DNA of 64,000 nt from assembly GCA_036936605.1 (NCBI GenBank), contig JAUPFV010000002.1, forward strand, positions 266,670,770-266,734,769, written 5' to 3'. How positions within the stretch are numbered: the stretch's first letter is position 1; the number at the start of each line of letters is the position of its first letter. A program made the translations under genes and the position numbers. Under the pieces are notes generated by a model, which worked only from the letters and a program-made list of their open reading frames with translations, was not told where the DNA came from and searched no databases. Below, piece by piece: positions 8,221 through 18,953 of this stretch. Source of the stretch: Limnanthes douglasii subsp. nivea (lineage: Eukaryota > Streptophyta > Magnoliopsida > Brassicales > Limnanthaceae).

Positions 8221-10932
8221 TATCCAAAAGATCAAGAGCACACCACGTTTGTCACTGATAGGGGTCTACATTGCTACAAGGTGATGCCTTTTGGCTTGAA
8301 AAATGCTGGGGCTACTTATCAAAGGTTAGTCAACAAAGCATTTGCTGATCAAATTGGAAGAAATATGGAGGTTTACATTGACGATATGATGGTGAAAAGC
8401 GTGGATGAGCAGTTGCACTTGTCCGACCTCCAAGAAACTTTTGCCAACTTGGCCAAAGTGAATTTAAAACTAAACCCTGAAAAGTGTGTGTTCGGAGTGC
8501 AGTCCGGGAAATTCTTAGGGTATATCATAAGTGAGCATGGAATACAGCCCGACCCGGATCAACTCAATGCCTTATTCCAGATGGAGCCTCCTCGAAACAT
8601 TAAAGAAGTGCAGCGATTAACGGGGAGGTTGGCTGCCTTGAAAAAATTCATCTCCAGGTCTTTGGACAGGTGTGCTCCATTCTTTTAAACCTTGAAGGGT
8701 GCAAAGGGGTTTGAATGGACACCACAGTGTGATGAAGCATTCAATGAAATTAAGAAACATCTTTCCTCTCCCAAAACTTTGTTCAAACCAGTTGATGGGG
8801 AAACTCTCTTTGTGTATCTGGCTGTTTCAAGTTGTGCCATCAGTGCAGTGTTAGTAAGAGAGGTCAATGGGCATCCTCACCCAGTGTACTACATCAGCAA
8901 AAGCTTGATTGATGCTGAGAGACGTTACTTGAAACTTGAAAAACTGGCATTGACTTTGGTGATAGCTGCAAGAAAAATGAGGCCCTACTTCCAGGCTCAT
9001 CCAATCGTCGTCCGGACATCTTTCCCTTTAAAGAATGTCCTTCAAAAAGCAGACATTTCAAGCAAAATGACAAAATGGTCAGTAGAGTTGGGGGACTTCG
9101 ACATAGACTTTGCTTCCCGGACAGCAGTAAAAGTCCAAGCTGTGGCTGATTTTATGGTTGAATTCCATTCTGATAGGGATTCAGAGCAACCTACTGATTC
9201 AAAAGACAAGAAAGTGTGGATTGTCCGAACAGACGGAGGATCTAGTACCATGGGATCTGGGGCAGGGATATGTCTCACTTCCCCCTACGGGGACAGCATG
9301 TACCAAGCTATTTGTTTTGCTTTCAGGGCATCTAATAATGAGTCCGAGTACGAAGCAGCCATAGCTGGGTTAAAGTTGGCCTATATCTGTGGAGCTAAAA
9401 GGGTCAAGCTACTAAGTGACTCCCAGTTGCTTATCCACCATGCTTTGGGCCTATCAGAGGCTAGAAAGGAGCAATTGGTCAAATATTTACTCCTCCTCAA
9501 AAATGAAGCGTTAAAGTTTAAGGCTGTTGTCTATGAGCACATCCCCCGGGCAGAAAATGAGCTAGCAGATTCATTGGCAACAATAGCATATACGGAGTCC
9601 TACCCATGGATCCATGTGCTTGAAAGCCCTTCTATTGAACTTGGTGAGGGTGGAAAAGAGGAAGTCTTTGAAATACAAGTGAGTCGGCCTCAAGACTGGA
9701 GGTCTCCTCTTATGCAGTATCTGTCCGATGGTATTGTGCCCTTAGATAAATCACAAGCCAGAATGTTGAAACACAGGGCTCGTGGTTTCATTATGTTAAG
9801 AGAAGTCTTGTACAAAAAGTCATATAGCAAACCTCTCCTACGTTGTTTAGGGGATCATGAGTCACAAATGGTTCTCTCCAAATTGCATGATGGTGAGGGA
9901 TCAGCCCATTGTGGATTTAGAGCTTTGACAAGAAGAGTGTTACTCTCCGGATATTATTGGCCATCAATCATGAAAGATGCTAAGGAGCTGGTGAGAAGGT
10001 GTGACCCATGCCAGAGGTACAGCAATGAAATTCATGTACCAGCCATTCCTTTGGAATCAATTTCTGAGCCCATCCCTTTTGCTCGATGGGGATTGGACTT
10101 GGTTGGACCTCTCCCTGTGGCTTCCGGAGGGCGTAAAACCATAATTGTGGCCATCGACTACTTTTCAAAGTGGGTAGAAGCAGCTCCCCTGGCAGGGACA
10201 ACCTCGAAAGCTGTTATAAAATTCATTATGTCCAACATATGTTGCAGATTCGGTGTCCCACGGAAGATAACAACAGACAATGGGCCACAGTTTGACAACA
10301 GAGAAATGGAAAGCTTCTGTGCCTCAAGGGGTATTCAGCACTGCTTTTCTTCACCTTTCCACCCTCAAGCCAATGGGCAAGTTGAAGTAGCCAATAGAAC
10401 AATACTGTCCGGTTTAAAGAAGAATTTGGAAGGGGCTGCTGGGAAGTGGCCTAGTTATCTACAAGAAGTCTTATGGGCCTACCGGACAACACCTGGGGCT
10501 GCAACACAAGAATCCCCCTTTGCCTTGGTCTATGGAATGGATGTAGTAGCCCTCGTAGAGAAGACACTCCCTTCCTTTCGTGTTCATAACTTCTCCGGAC
10601 ATGCTAATGAGATGGCAATTAGAAATCAGCTCGATTTGATCGAAGAAAGACGGGTTAAAGCTCATCTTAGAATTGCACACTATCAGGGCTTGATGAGAAG
10701 CAGGTTTGCTTCTAAAGTTAAAAGGAGATATTTTCAATCAGGAGATAAAGTATTAAGGAAAGTTTTCTTGCATACTAAGGAAAAGCTCTGCGGAAAGCTG
10801 GCCCCAACCTGGGAGGGTCCGTATACTGTGGTTGAAAGAATCAAGCCTGGGACTTATTGGTTGGAAGATAAAGATGGCAGGGTTTTAACTCACCCTTGGA
10901 ATATTGAACACCTTCGAATGTACTTGGAATAA
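8221..10932 (+). pseudogene. Gypsy-1 pol: partial RT, RNase H, second RNase H, integrase
   Basis: RT starts mid-domain at PKDQEHTTFVTDRGLHCYKV and keeps the catalytic YIDDMMV (about 8377). One TAA at 8686-8688 interrupts before the 746-codon open frame from 8692. In that frame: gypsy RNase H and connection (to about residue 140), then a second RNase H (about 175-300) with RTDGG, SEYEA, SDSQL and ELADSLA supplying the D-E-D-D residues. The integrase HHCC finger follows (about 395-445: LHDGEGSAH...CDPCQ), then the DDE core (AIDYF about 488, TTDNG about 527, NGQVE about 563) and a GPY-type C-terminus. A dual RNase H is known for the plant Tat lineage. The missing RT N-terminus and the stop make it non-functional, though the integrase half looks intact. 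Confidence 0.92.
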
Positions 10933-11387
10933 CACTTGTGTAAATATTTACTTGTTTAAACATCCATGTAAATATTTGGGGGCATACCTTCCCCTCTTCG
11001 GTGGCACGGAGAGCTTTCAATAAAACTTGGTGCCTTCTTCAAAATTCTCTAAGTATTTTCAAAATTTTATCTCTTATCATACTACCCGGACTAAAAGATC
11101 TAAGGGCTATTTAAATTCTAGCCGGAGAGTCTTGATACTCTCACAATACAATAAAACTACTTAAACTCCAGCTATTTAAACAAATAATGAAAGAAGAGGA
11201 TGGTTGAGCAAAATAAAACATTCATTCAACAACTTAAAATTGCCTTGGCCTTCCAAGGACTTTTTGAACAAGTTTGGGCACAGTACAAAAAATCTGTCCG
11301 AATAATACGGACACCATCACAAAAAGAGTGCCTTGGCCTTCCAAGGACTTTAGATCGAATGAAAGATAAACAAAATAAATTTTTAAA
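10933..11387. other. Gypsy-1 spacer between convergent pol and antisense gene
   Basis: This 455-bp interval lies between the integrase stop and the stop of the antisense gene. It contains two copies of CCTTGGCCTTCCAAGGACTTT, at 11243-11263 and 11331-11351. Each has a 6-bp stem (CCTTGG/CCAAGG) with a 4-nt loop. Related motifs occur at the equivalent place in Gypsy-3 and Gypsy-4. The 63-codon frame at 11200-11391 is not considered coding. Confidence 0.75.
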
Positions 11388-14369
11388 TTAAGGTTGAGCC
11401 TTTGAAGATGGCTCGCCCTCGTCTGTCTTCTTGCCCTTGATATTGCTATTCTCTTCGACTATCTTTTTTCCCTTGGGATCAATCTTTTCTTCGCCTGGGA
11501 TCTCCCCGGTTTCCTCTTCATTATCAGATGAGGACTCGCCGGAATAACCCTCGTCAATCATAGTATAATATGGGAGGTCATCATCATCCACATAGCGCCA
11601 TAAGTCCCCCAGTCTCCTCTTTGGGAATTTCTCGTGAAACAGGAGGACCATATCAGACTTCACCCTTTGAATCATTAGCTCCTCGCTTTGTATCATCTCC
11701 CTGGCAGAGGCGTTGATCTTGGCCTTGATTGTGGCCTCTTGGTCCCTCACCAAAACAGCTTTCTCTTCCGCAACCTGAGTCACTGCATTCTCTAAAGCGA
11801 TTTTGTCAGTGGTCAGGTTGGTGATGATCTTCTCCTTGGCTGCAGTTTCTCCCCTTGAGATTGTCAGGTCCTTCTCCAGTCCGGACAGCTTAGCCCGGAG
11901 ATCTTTTATGGTCTCTTCCAAAGAAGCAATTTTTGTGTTGTTTTCATCTTGATTCTTCTTTAGCTGATCATTTGCCTCCTTAAGCAAATCAACCTTAGTA
12001 GCAGCAGTCTGGAGGTCATCGGACAGCTTCTCCTTCTCAGACCTGAGGTCTTTGATGGTGTCTGCCTGACTTCGGACTTGCCTTTCCAAAGTAAGCACTG
12101 GTTGTACATTGCTAAGAAGAGAATGGGCTATAATATCCTTCTCGCTAGAAACCATGAAAGTCTTACCGTTAAAATTGACCGTGTTGGAGCTGCTCGGAGG
12201 GATGTAGGGCCCTGCGAACTCGTCTCTGGGCAGACCAAGAAAATATTCACCAAGTCCACCCAGACCGATGATGTCCATTTCATCCAAGTTAAGCTCTCCC
12301 CCCTCAACTTCATCTGTATGGAATTCCTTTGGAATCTCTTCTTGAAAGTCCCTTGGGATCTCTTCGGCCAATGTTGGGTCAGTAGGGAAAGAGGGCTCCG
12401 TGTCCCGGAGATCAGTCTCATCTCCTTGGGAAGTCTTTTTCTTCTTGGCTTCCCTGTCAGCACCTTCACTTGCTTGCTTGCGAGTCCTCTTTGAATCTCT
12501 TGAGGGTTTTGGGAGATTCACTTCCTGCTTTTCGCTCTCCTGCTCCACCACTTGTAAAAGGGCTGCATCAATTTGAACCTGGGCCAGTCCCTCTGTGTCT
12601 GTTGGGGCCTCCTTCTCAGTATCACCTTCCGCCTTCTTGCCTTTCTTCTTCTTGCCTTTCATTTTGCTTGGGGCTTTGGCCCGAGCAGGCAGGTAGAGTG
12701 TCCCATCCAGCTCATTGGACCTTCTCAGCATAATGTCTTCATCAGGCTGGGCGGCAAGCTCTTCCCAGGTTAGGTCTCTCCGACCTGTTGTGTTCCACAG
12801 ATGGGACCTTGCTAGGTTTCCAGTGGTAAAGGCCTTGTGGAAAAGGTTCTCCCAGTTCTCTGCAGCCCATGCGTTGATTTTGCCACAGGTAGTCTGTCCG
12901 GCCTTCAGGTAGTCCCCGAACTCCTTTGGTAGCTCTATTAAAACAAAAGAGAAATTGGTTAGTACAAAGAAGAAAAGAGAGATTCGAACAGAAACTTAAA
13001 ATAAAAAACTTACGGTCACTCCTCCATCTACTCCTGAGGAGGCTTGGATTCTCTCCGGTCTTGATTTTCTTGCCGTTTTCCCACGAGCCACTGACAAACA
13101 AGAATTGGCTCCTCCATTTGCTCTCCGACTCCAGGAGATCATCAACAGCTTTGAGATCGTTCCCCATGTTGAAATGGTAGAAGGGGAACTGATGATGCTT
13201 GCACAGGTTGGCCACTACAGCGAACTCTTCCATAGGAAGAGGGATCCCTGATAGCCTGGATGCCATTATGCATGACATCAAGGTGAACCAACCATTGGGG
13301 CTTAACTGTGATGGGCAGAGTTTGACCAAGTGAAAGTAGCGCACTATCTCCGGGTCCAGTGGGAACCTGAGTCCCCAGTTGAATAGCTCCATAAAGAAGA
13401 CTATTTCATTCTTTTTACAATCCATCGGGGTCTCCGGATCGATGGGAATTCTTATCTTTACGTTCTTAGGGATCCTCCACTTTATGCGCAATCTACCCAG
13501 ATCTGAAGTATGGATGGACGCATACTTGGTCTTCAGCAAGGCCAAAAGATACTTGAACTCAACTTTATGAAAGCATGGCCCCACTCTCCCTTCAAGGCTC
13601 TCCGGCAGGTCCGGACGCCTCAGATATAAGTTCTCTTTGACCTTCTTGGCAACAACAATAGCAGTATCAGCCTGTCCGGAGGACTCGGACTCAAAACGGA
13701 CCTCCTCAGTGGAGTCCTCCATCCTCTCCTCCATAATTGTTGGGGGAGCTTCTGTAGAAGTAGTCCGGGGAGGATTGAAGCTTGGCATAGCTGACCCTCC
13801 GGACTGTTGACTGCCCGTATTTATTCGACTTCTCACCTCAATTTGAGTTTCTGAGGCAGAAGATTCTTTGGGGGGTAGTGGGCTGCTGGCCTCCAGTCCT
13901 GACGGCCTCTCCCGGGGAGCTCTAATATTTGCCCCAGACTCAGATTCACTGTTTTTTGCCCCCGACTTCGAGGGAGTGTTTTTAGAGGATAGCCCTTTGA
14001 CTAACCGGCTTGGCCTTTTGATGACTAGCTTATCCGGGGAGTGGTCAGAGTCAGACCCCATGGCAATAAAAGACGATTTTTTCCTAACACTGGTAGTAGT
14101 AACTCCTGGTTCAACAGCTGGGATTGACTCCTGAACTGAGGAGCCAGAAACTATGGGGGAAAGGGTGGATTGAAAGAGCTTTTTAGGCTTAGTACCTTTG
14201 GAAGAAGATGAGCCTCTGTCAGATTCTGCGACAGAGAGGCTGGTTTCTCAACAGGCGACGATGGTAGCCCTGCTGCAAGTCTTTTTTCTTTCTCGACCCT
14301 TTGTGCTTTCTCCAACTCCGAGAGGTTAAGCCAGCCGCCTTTGATCAGTGCTGTTCTTGCTGTAAACAT
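11388..14369 (-). CDS. Gypsy-1 antisense gene, 'transposase (putative) gypsy type' protein, two exons
   Basis: Exon 1 runs from ATG 14369 down to 13014 and exon 2 from 12934 to the stop at 11388-11390, giving roughly 960 residues. The N-terminus (MFTARTALIKGGWLNLSELEKAQ) recurs in the other copies. A one-base frameshift near 14225-14260 joins it to the frame of SSFIAMGSDSD. Exon 1 carries the conserved domain (KVEFKYLLALLKTKY; TPMDCKKNEIVFFMELFNWG; FPLDPEIVRYFHLVKLCPSQ) that I recall as the plant 'transposase (putative) gypsy type' family. Exon 2 holds a Lys-rich segment, a long coiled coil (about LERQVRSQADTIKDL onward) and a conserved end (MVLLFHEKFPKRRLGDLW). Function is unknown; it is antisense to pol and lies 3' of integrase as in other Tat-like elements. 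Apart from the one frameshift it is open. Confidence 0.78.
12935..13013 (-). other. Spliceosomal intron of the Gypsy-1 antisense gene
   Basis: On the minus strand a 79-bp interval begins GTAAGTTTTTT and ends TTTGTTTTAATAG, with a perfect TACTAAC branch-site motif about 30 nt before the end. Splicing joins RWRSD to QLPKEFGDYLKAGQ in frame, and both sides match the continuous protein in Gypsy-4. An intron of exactly 79 bp is at the same place in Gypsy-3 (49158-49236). Confidence 0.82.
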
Positions 14370-14470
14370 AAACAGCCAAGGAAGTTTTGAGTTCTAGAGA
14401 GATAAAGCTCTGGGTGAAATTGCAGAGTGAAATTTGAAAGAGATAATGAGACAGTGAAAAGTGAATGAGA

Positions 14471-14478
14471 ATTTATAG
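14471..14478 (-). promoter_or_regulatory. TATA box of the Gypsy-1 antisense gene
   Basis: Read on the minus strand, CTATAAAT lies about 100 bp upstream of ATG 14369. A pyrimidine-rich leader (CTCTTTCAAATTTCACTC) follows. This suggests the antisense gene has its own promoter inside the element rather than depending on the LTR. No expression evidence is available. Confidence 0.55.
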
Positions 14479-14792
14479 TAAATGTGAAAAGAAGGAGTTG
14501 ATTCCTAGGAGAATCCGAAAAGTCGGGCAATGATTAAAACACGGCGCTGATGTCATTATTTGCAATTAAAGAGGTAACTTGTTCGAGAAAGTGGTGTGAA
14601 ATTCAAGGTGAAAAAACGGCTGGAGTGACCAATCAGAGAGTGACACGTGTCCCATTAACTTTGGCAAAAACCATTTGGAATTCGTAACGTTCAATCTGTC
14701 CGGGTATACCCACAACTCTCTCCGAATTGAAAACCACCTCCTATAATCGGACTGTTTTCAGCTCTTTGACAAGGACACTTGTTCAAACACCT

Positions 14793-14802
14793 AAAAAAGG
14801 GG
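14793..14802 (+). other. Gypsy-1 polypurine tract
   Basis: AAAAAAGGGG lies four bases before the 3' LTR. It is the primer for plus-strand DNA synthesis and fixes the element orientation as plus. Confidence 0.85.
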
Positions 14803-14806
14803 CTCC

Positions 14807-15265
14807 TGATGAGTCCGAATTCAGGATACTCCTCGGAAGGGCAGATCAGTGTAATTCTCTTCGAATACCGGTCAGACCATTTGGACCGGACAGATCACTT
14901 CGAACCAATGTGAGCCTAAGGCTGTTCGAACTATGACAAAAGTACTAAAAAACCTAAAACACTTCCTGACTAAGCTACCTGTCCTCCTGCTTAGAACTCA
15001 TGGGTCTTTAAACATGACCCGGGTCCATTAAACTTGACCCGAAAGCCCATAAGGGCCCAAACATCACACTATAAATACTCAACCACCAGCATTAACTTCT
15101 GGTAATGAAAATTAACTGCTACCAAGCTGCTTAATTATCTCTCCACCTTGAAACACCCATACACCACCTTGAAACACCCATACACCACCTTGAAACACCC
15201 TTACACCACCTTTAAACTCCACTTAAAATTACTAGCCTACCCTCAGGCTATTTTTATCCACACCA
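14807..15265 (+). repeat. Gypsy-1 3' LTR
   Basis: This 459-bp LTR starts TGATGAGTCC and ends CCACACCA, next to the AGGAG duplication. It contains a TATA box (TATAAATA, 15070-15077) and three 21-bp tandem units (ACCTTGAAACACCCATACACC-like) at 15145-15207. Those units give a His-Pro-Tyr-Thr-Thr repeat in the frame that runs on into LINE-A ORF2. Confidence 0.93.
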
Positions 15266-15270
15266 AGGAG

Positions 15271-18200
15271 TACTGGTCTCAAAGATGTAATGTTGATTGG
15301 CTTAAGGATGGTTCTAATAACACTAAATTGTTTCATAATTATGTTGCTAAGAAAAGAAAGAGCAATGCTATCAATGGAGTCAAAGTGAATAACATGTGGA
15401 TTTTCGATAAGGATATCATTGGTGCTTCTGCTGTTGATTTTTTCACTCAGGCCCTTGCTTCAAGTCCCTACAAAGACAGACAGGAGGAGTTAGATAGTAT
15501 GAATCATAAAATGTTTAAAGTTATTCCCAGGATTATTACTCAAGATGAGAACAAAAGTCTGTTAAAGCTGTCAGATGAGGATGAGGTTCATAGAGCTATC
15601 AACAGCCTTAAAGCTTCTAGTGTGGTAGGTTTGGATGGTTTCAATCTTGTTTTTTATAAAAATTGTTGGAGCATCATTAAGCATGATCTTATGTCTGCTA
15701 TTCATCATTTTATTAGAGGTTTTAATATCCCTAAAGGTATCTTGGTAACTGGCATTTGCCTGATTCCAAAATCCACTAATCCTGTTAGTTGGTCTGACTA
15801 CATGCCTATAAGCTTGTGCTCTCTAATGAATCGTATCATGGCTAGGATTGTTAACAGTAGATTGGTTGTTATTCTTCCTAGGATTATCTCTAAGTCTCAG
15901 GGTGGTTTTGTCCCTAGTAATTCTATTCAATCTAATATCCTTACTGCTAAGGAGCTGTTGTATGATCTCAATAGAAATGTTAAAGACAAGAATATAATTG
16001 TTCAGTTAGACATGTGCAAGGCATTTGATAAACTGAGTCACTCTTTTATCATTAAGGTTTTGAGTTGTTTTGGCTTCTCTAAACGTTTTACAGACCTTGT
16101 TTATAGAATGATATCTAATGTTCATGTTTCCATTTTAATCAACGGTGCTTCCTATGGCTTCTTCAAAACTGTCAAGAGGCTAAGGCAGGGTTATCCCCTT
16201 TCGCCTAGTCTCTTTATAATTGCAGAGGAGGTCTTATTAAGAGGTATTTCTATGCTTTTTCATGAGAATAATTATATGAAGTATAAGTGTAGGAACAGTT
16301 TGTGTATCAGCAATCTTGTTTTTGCTGATGACATTCTGTTATTCACTAATTGTAAGGATGCTACTTTAGCATCACTTAGCTCTTTTTTGCAGGATTATCA
16401 GACAATCTTTGGTCAAGTTATTAATAAGAGTAAGACTAAAGTTATTACTTCTATTGGAACTACTGAAGCTAAGATCAACTCAATCTCTAATGTTACTGGC
16501 TTTAATAATGCTAGCTTGCCTACTGATTACTTAGGCATTACTATTAGCACTCATAATAAGTCATCTATCTATACTAAGTTGCTTACTAAGATTAACAACC
16601 GTATTGCTAAATGGGAATCTAAACATCTTTCTTTTGCTGGGAGGTTAACATTGATTAACTATGTTCTAATGAATATTGTTCTTTATTGGATGCATGTCAA
16701 TGTTATACTTGGCAATGTAATTTGCAAAATTGAGAAAGCATTTAACAGCGTTCTGTGGGGCTCTACTAGAACAGAGAATAGGATCCATTGGTGCTCTTGG
16801 AGAAGTGTTTGCAAAACATTTGGTGAAGGAGGTTTAAACATAAGAAGCTTGGCTGATGTTCAACTTGCAACTTCCTGTAAACTTTGGATGCAACTAAGGG
16901 ATAATAAGCTCATGTGGGCCAATCTTCTTCATAACATCTACTGTAAGTCTAAACACCCTCTTCAGATTACTAATAACTTGAAAGGATCTATGGTTTGGAA
17001 TATGTTGCAGAGGATTAAATCAACTGCTGAGCAGTGTGTCTGCTGGTCTCTTGGGGATGGTAGTGTAGACTTCTGGTTGGACAGGTGGTTTAACTCAGAC
17101 CCTCTGCTTACTTTAGATGGCTCTATTGATAACATGTGGTATTATCCTGAAAAGGCCAATAAGTACTGGTTTAATCATCAGTGGAATCTATCTAGTGTTG
17201 AGAATTTAATTTGTAAAAATGATTTTGATAAAATTAGCAATTGCTTCATTGATAGTAATAATAGTGATAGGATTGTTTGGAGTTTGTCTACTACTGGTGG
17301 TGTTAGTCTTAAGCACACTTGGGATTTCATCAGAGTTAAGCATAGAGAATCTAGTCTCTTTAAAAAAAATTGGAATGACTTAACTCCTAAGAAACATGTT
17401 TTTATTCACTGGAAAATAATCAAAAAATTTATTTCTACTGATTCAACTCTTAGAAATAGGCATATGATTATAGTCTCAAAGTGTTCTTTCTGCAATAACT
17501 ATGAATCTAATGATCACTTGTTTATTGCTTGTGATATTGTGTGGAAGGTTTGGATGCATTTTGCTTATCTATTTGATATCAGAATTTATAGATACATGAC
17601 TCCTATTCATATGACTCGTTCTTGGTATATTTTCTATAATAAAGCCAATCACATTAGACATGTTATTCATTCTGTCATCTTTAGCCTTATTTGGAAATAT
17701 AGAAACCAGGCGAAGTTTAAGAATGTTCATGTTACTTCTTCCTTCATTATTAAAGTTGTTTATCAAATCATTTCTTACATTAATGCTGCTGGTAGTTTTA
17801 AGTTGAAGCACTGGTCTAATGATTGTAATAAAGCTGTCTGTTTTGGGCTCTCTAGCTTAGCAAGCAAGCCTAAGTTAGCTACCAGATCTATTGTTCACAA
17901 GTGGACTGCTCCTAATCCTGGCAGACAGAAGGTAAACACTGATGCTTCTGTTTTATATAATGGTGAAGCAGTGCAGGTGTGATCATTAGGAATCATGAGG
18001 GTAATCTTGTTTATGCTGCTGGTGAGGTTTATGGTAAGCTTTCTCCTATTGCGGCTGAAGCTAGAGCTCTAATGGATGGTTTACTAATTTTTTACTCTAA
18101 AGGGCTTAGTAACATAGATATCGAAACTGATTCTTCTTTGCTTATTGATTATATCAAGAATGTTAATCATGTCACAGTTCCTTGGTCTCTTGTTCCCCTT

Positions 18201-18416
18201 ATAAATTGTTGTAGATTGCTAATCACTTCTTCTATGACTATCAATCATGTTTATAGAGATAGCATTCGAGCTGCTGATTGGCTAGCTCGGTGGACGATTA
18301 AGTGCAAAATAAAGATTGCTTTCAACTTCTCTAGTCCCCCTAATGATCTTAAGTCTATTCTTGTCTTAGAAAGTTTAGGTATTCCTTATGTTAATAGCTC
18401 CTCAGTTATGTTCTAA
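15271..18416 (+). pseudogene. LINE-A ORF2, C-terminal part: reverse transcriptase, zf-RVT, RNase H
   Basis: This continues the ORF2 frame after Gypsy-1, beginning YWSQRCNVDWLKDGSNNTK, a typical plant LINE motif upstream of RT. RT blocks include GLDGFN, KAFDKLSHSFI, LRQGYPLSPSLF and the catalytic FADD at 16321-16332. A zf-RVT-like region follows (KKHVFIHW, then CSFCNN...DHLFIACD, about 17390-17540). The RNase H domain opens with VNTDAS (about 17935). A frameshift near 17970-17985 moves its remainder (AEARALMDGL, ETDSS, AADWLAR) into another frame that ends at 18416. The RT domain synthesises cDNA at the nicked target and RNase H can remove RNA from the hybrid. The frame is open without stops from 15271 to 17980. 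Confidence 0.9.
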
Positions 18417-18953
18417 TTGTGTTTCAAGATGCTTTCAGCATAGGTTCTTGGGGTTGTATGTTTCGTTGAATGATGTTGAGGCTGTCTGTTTATTGAATGG
18501 TGCTTGAAGATGCTGTGGTGCTTTTTCTTGCCTTTGGTTGTGTATTCAAAGCTGGTTGAGTGATAGTGATTGGGTTGTCTGTTCGTTGGCTGGAGCTGAT
18601 GGCTGCTGATGGTTGGCAATTGCTAGGAGTCGGCTGAATGCTTTAATTCTATGGAGTTGTTTCTTGATTCTGGCTGCTTAAAATTGAGTACGTGGTTTCA
18701 AGTTGTTGTGGTTGTTTGCTGTGGATGTATCAAAGCTTGTTGATCCTTCAAACATTAATTTTGTATTAAGCTTTTAGTGTATTTAAAGCTTGTGTGCTAG
18801 GCTTTAGGTTGTTCTTTAGTCTTTTGGTTAACCCTTTGTTTATAGGGTTTGGTTTGGGTTGAATTTGGCGCCATCTGTGTTTGTATTCAAATTTTGTTTA
18901 TTAATATCAAGTATAAGTTTTGGTAAAAAAAAAAAAAATCACTGGAATTAGTG

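Larger units (their letters stand above)
6710..15265 (+). mobile_element. Gypsy-1: rearranged Ty3/gypsy (Tat-like) LTR retrotransposon inside LINE-A
   Basis: The ends are canonical: TGATGAGTCC at the left and ATCCACACCA at the right. They are flanked by a perfect AGGAG duplication at 6705-6709 and 15266-15270. A polypurine tract (AAAAAAGGGG, 14793-14802) precedes the right LTR, so the element runs left to right. Inside, the left part is inverted: after only 67 bp of LTR start there is a whole LTR in reverse orientation (6777-7214), then the protease region on the minus strand (7215-8220). RT, RNase H and integrase then run on the plus strand, with the antisense gene beyond. Gag and the first third of RT are missing. 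It cannot move on its own. Confidence 0.92.
3966..18938 (+). mobile_element. LINE-A: full-length L1-type LINE, split by Gypsy-1
   Basis: A complete plant L1-type retrotransposon flanked by the identical 15-bp sequence TCACTGGAATTAGTG at 3951-3965 and 18939-18953. It ends in a 14-nt A tail (18925-18938). Removing Gypsy-1 and one copy of its 5-bp duplication leaves about 6.4 kb, a normal full-length size. The order is 5' untranslated region, ORF1 with a CCHC knuckle, ORF2 with endonuclease, RT, zf-RVT-like region and RNase H, then a 3' untranslated region (18417-18924). ORF1 and the endonuclease part of ORF2 carry frameshifts and stops, whereas the RT half is open for about 900 codons. It is dead in cis but not very old. 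Confidence 0.93.

Noticed and set aside
12078..12912. Plus-strand frames opposite the Gypsy-1 antisense gene
   Set aside because: They are shadows of the antisense gene, which has a conserved domain, a coiled coil and an intron.
15148..15270. LINE ORF2 start in the LTR (Pro-Tyr-Thr-Thr repeat) as a true protein N-terminus
   Set aside because: The frame there is LTR sequence and starts without an ATG. The LINE part really begins at 15271. It is kept only as a possible read-through finding.
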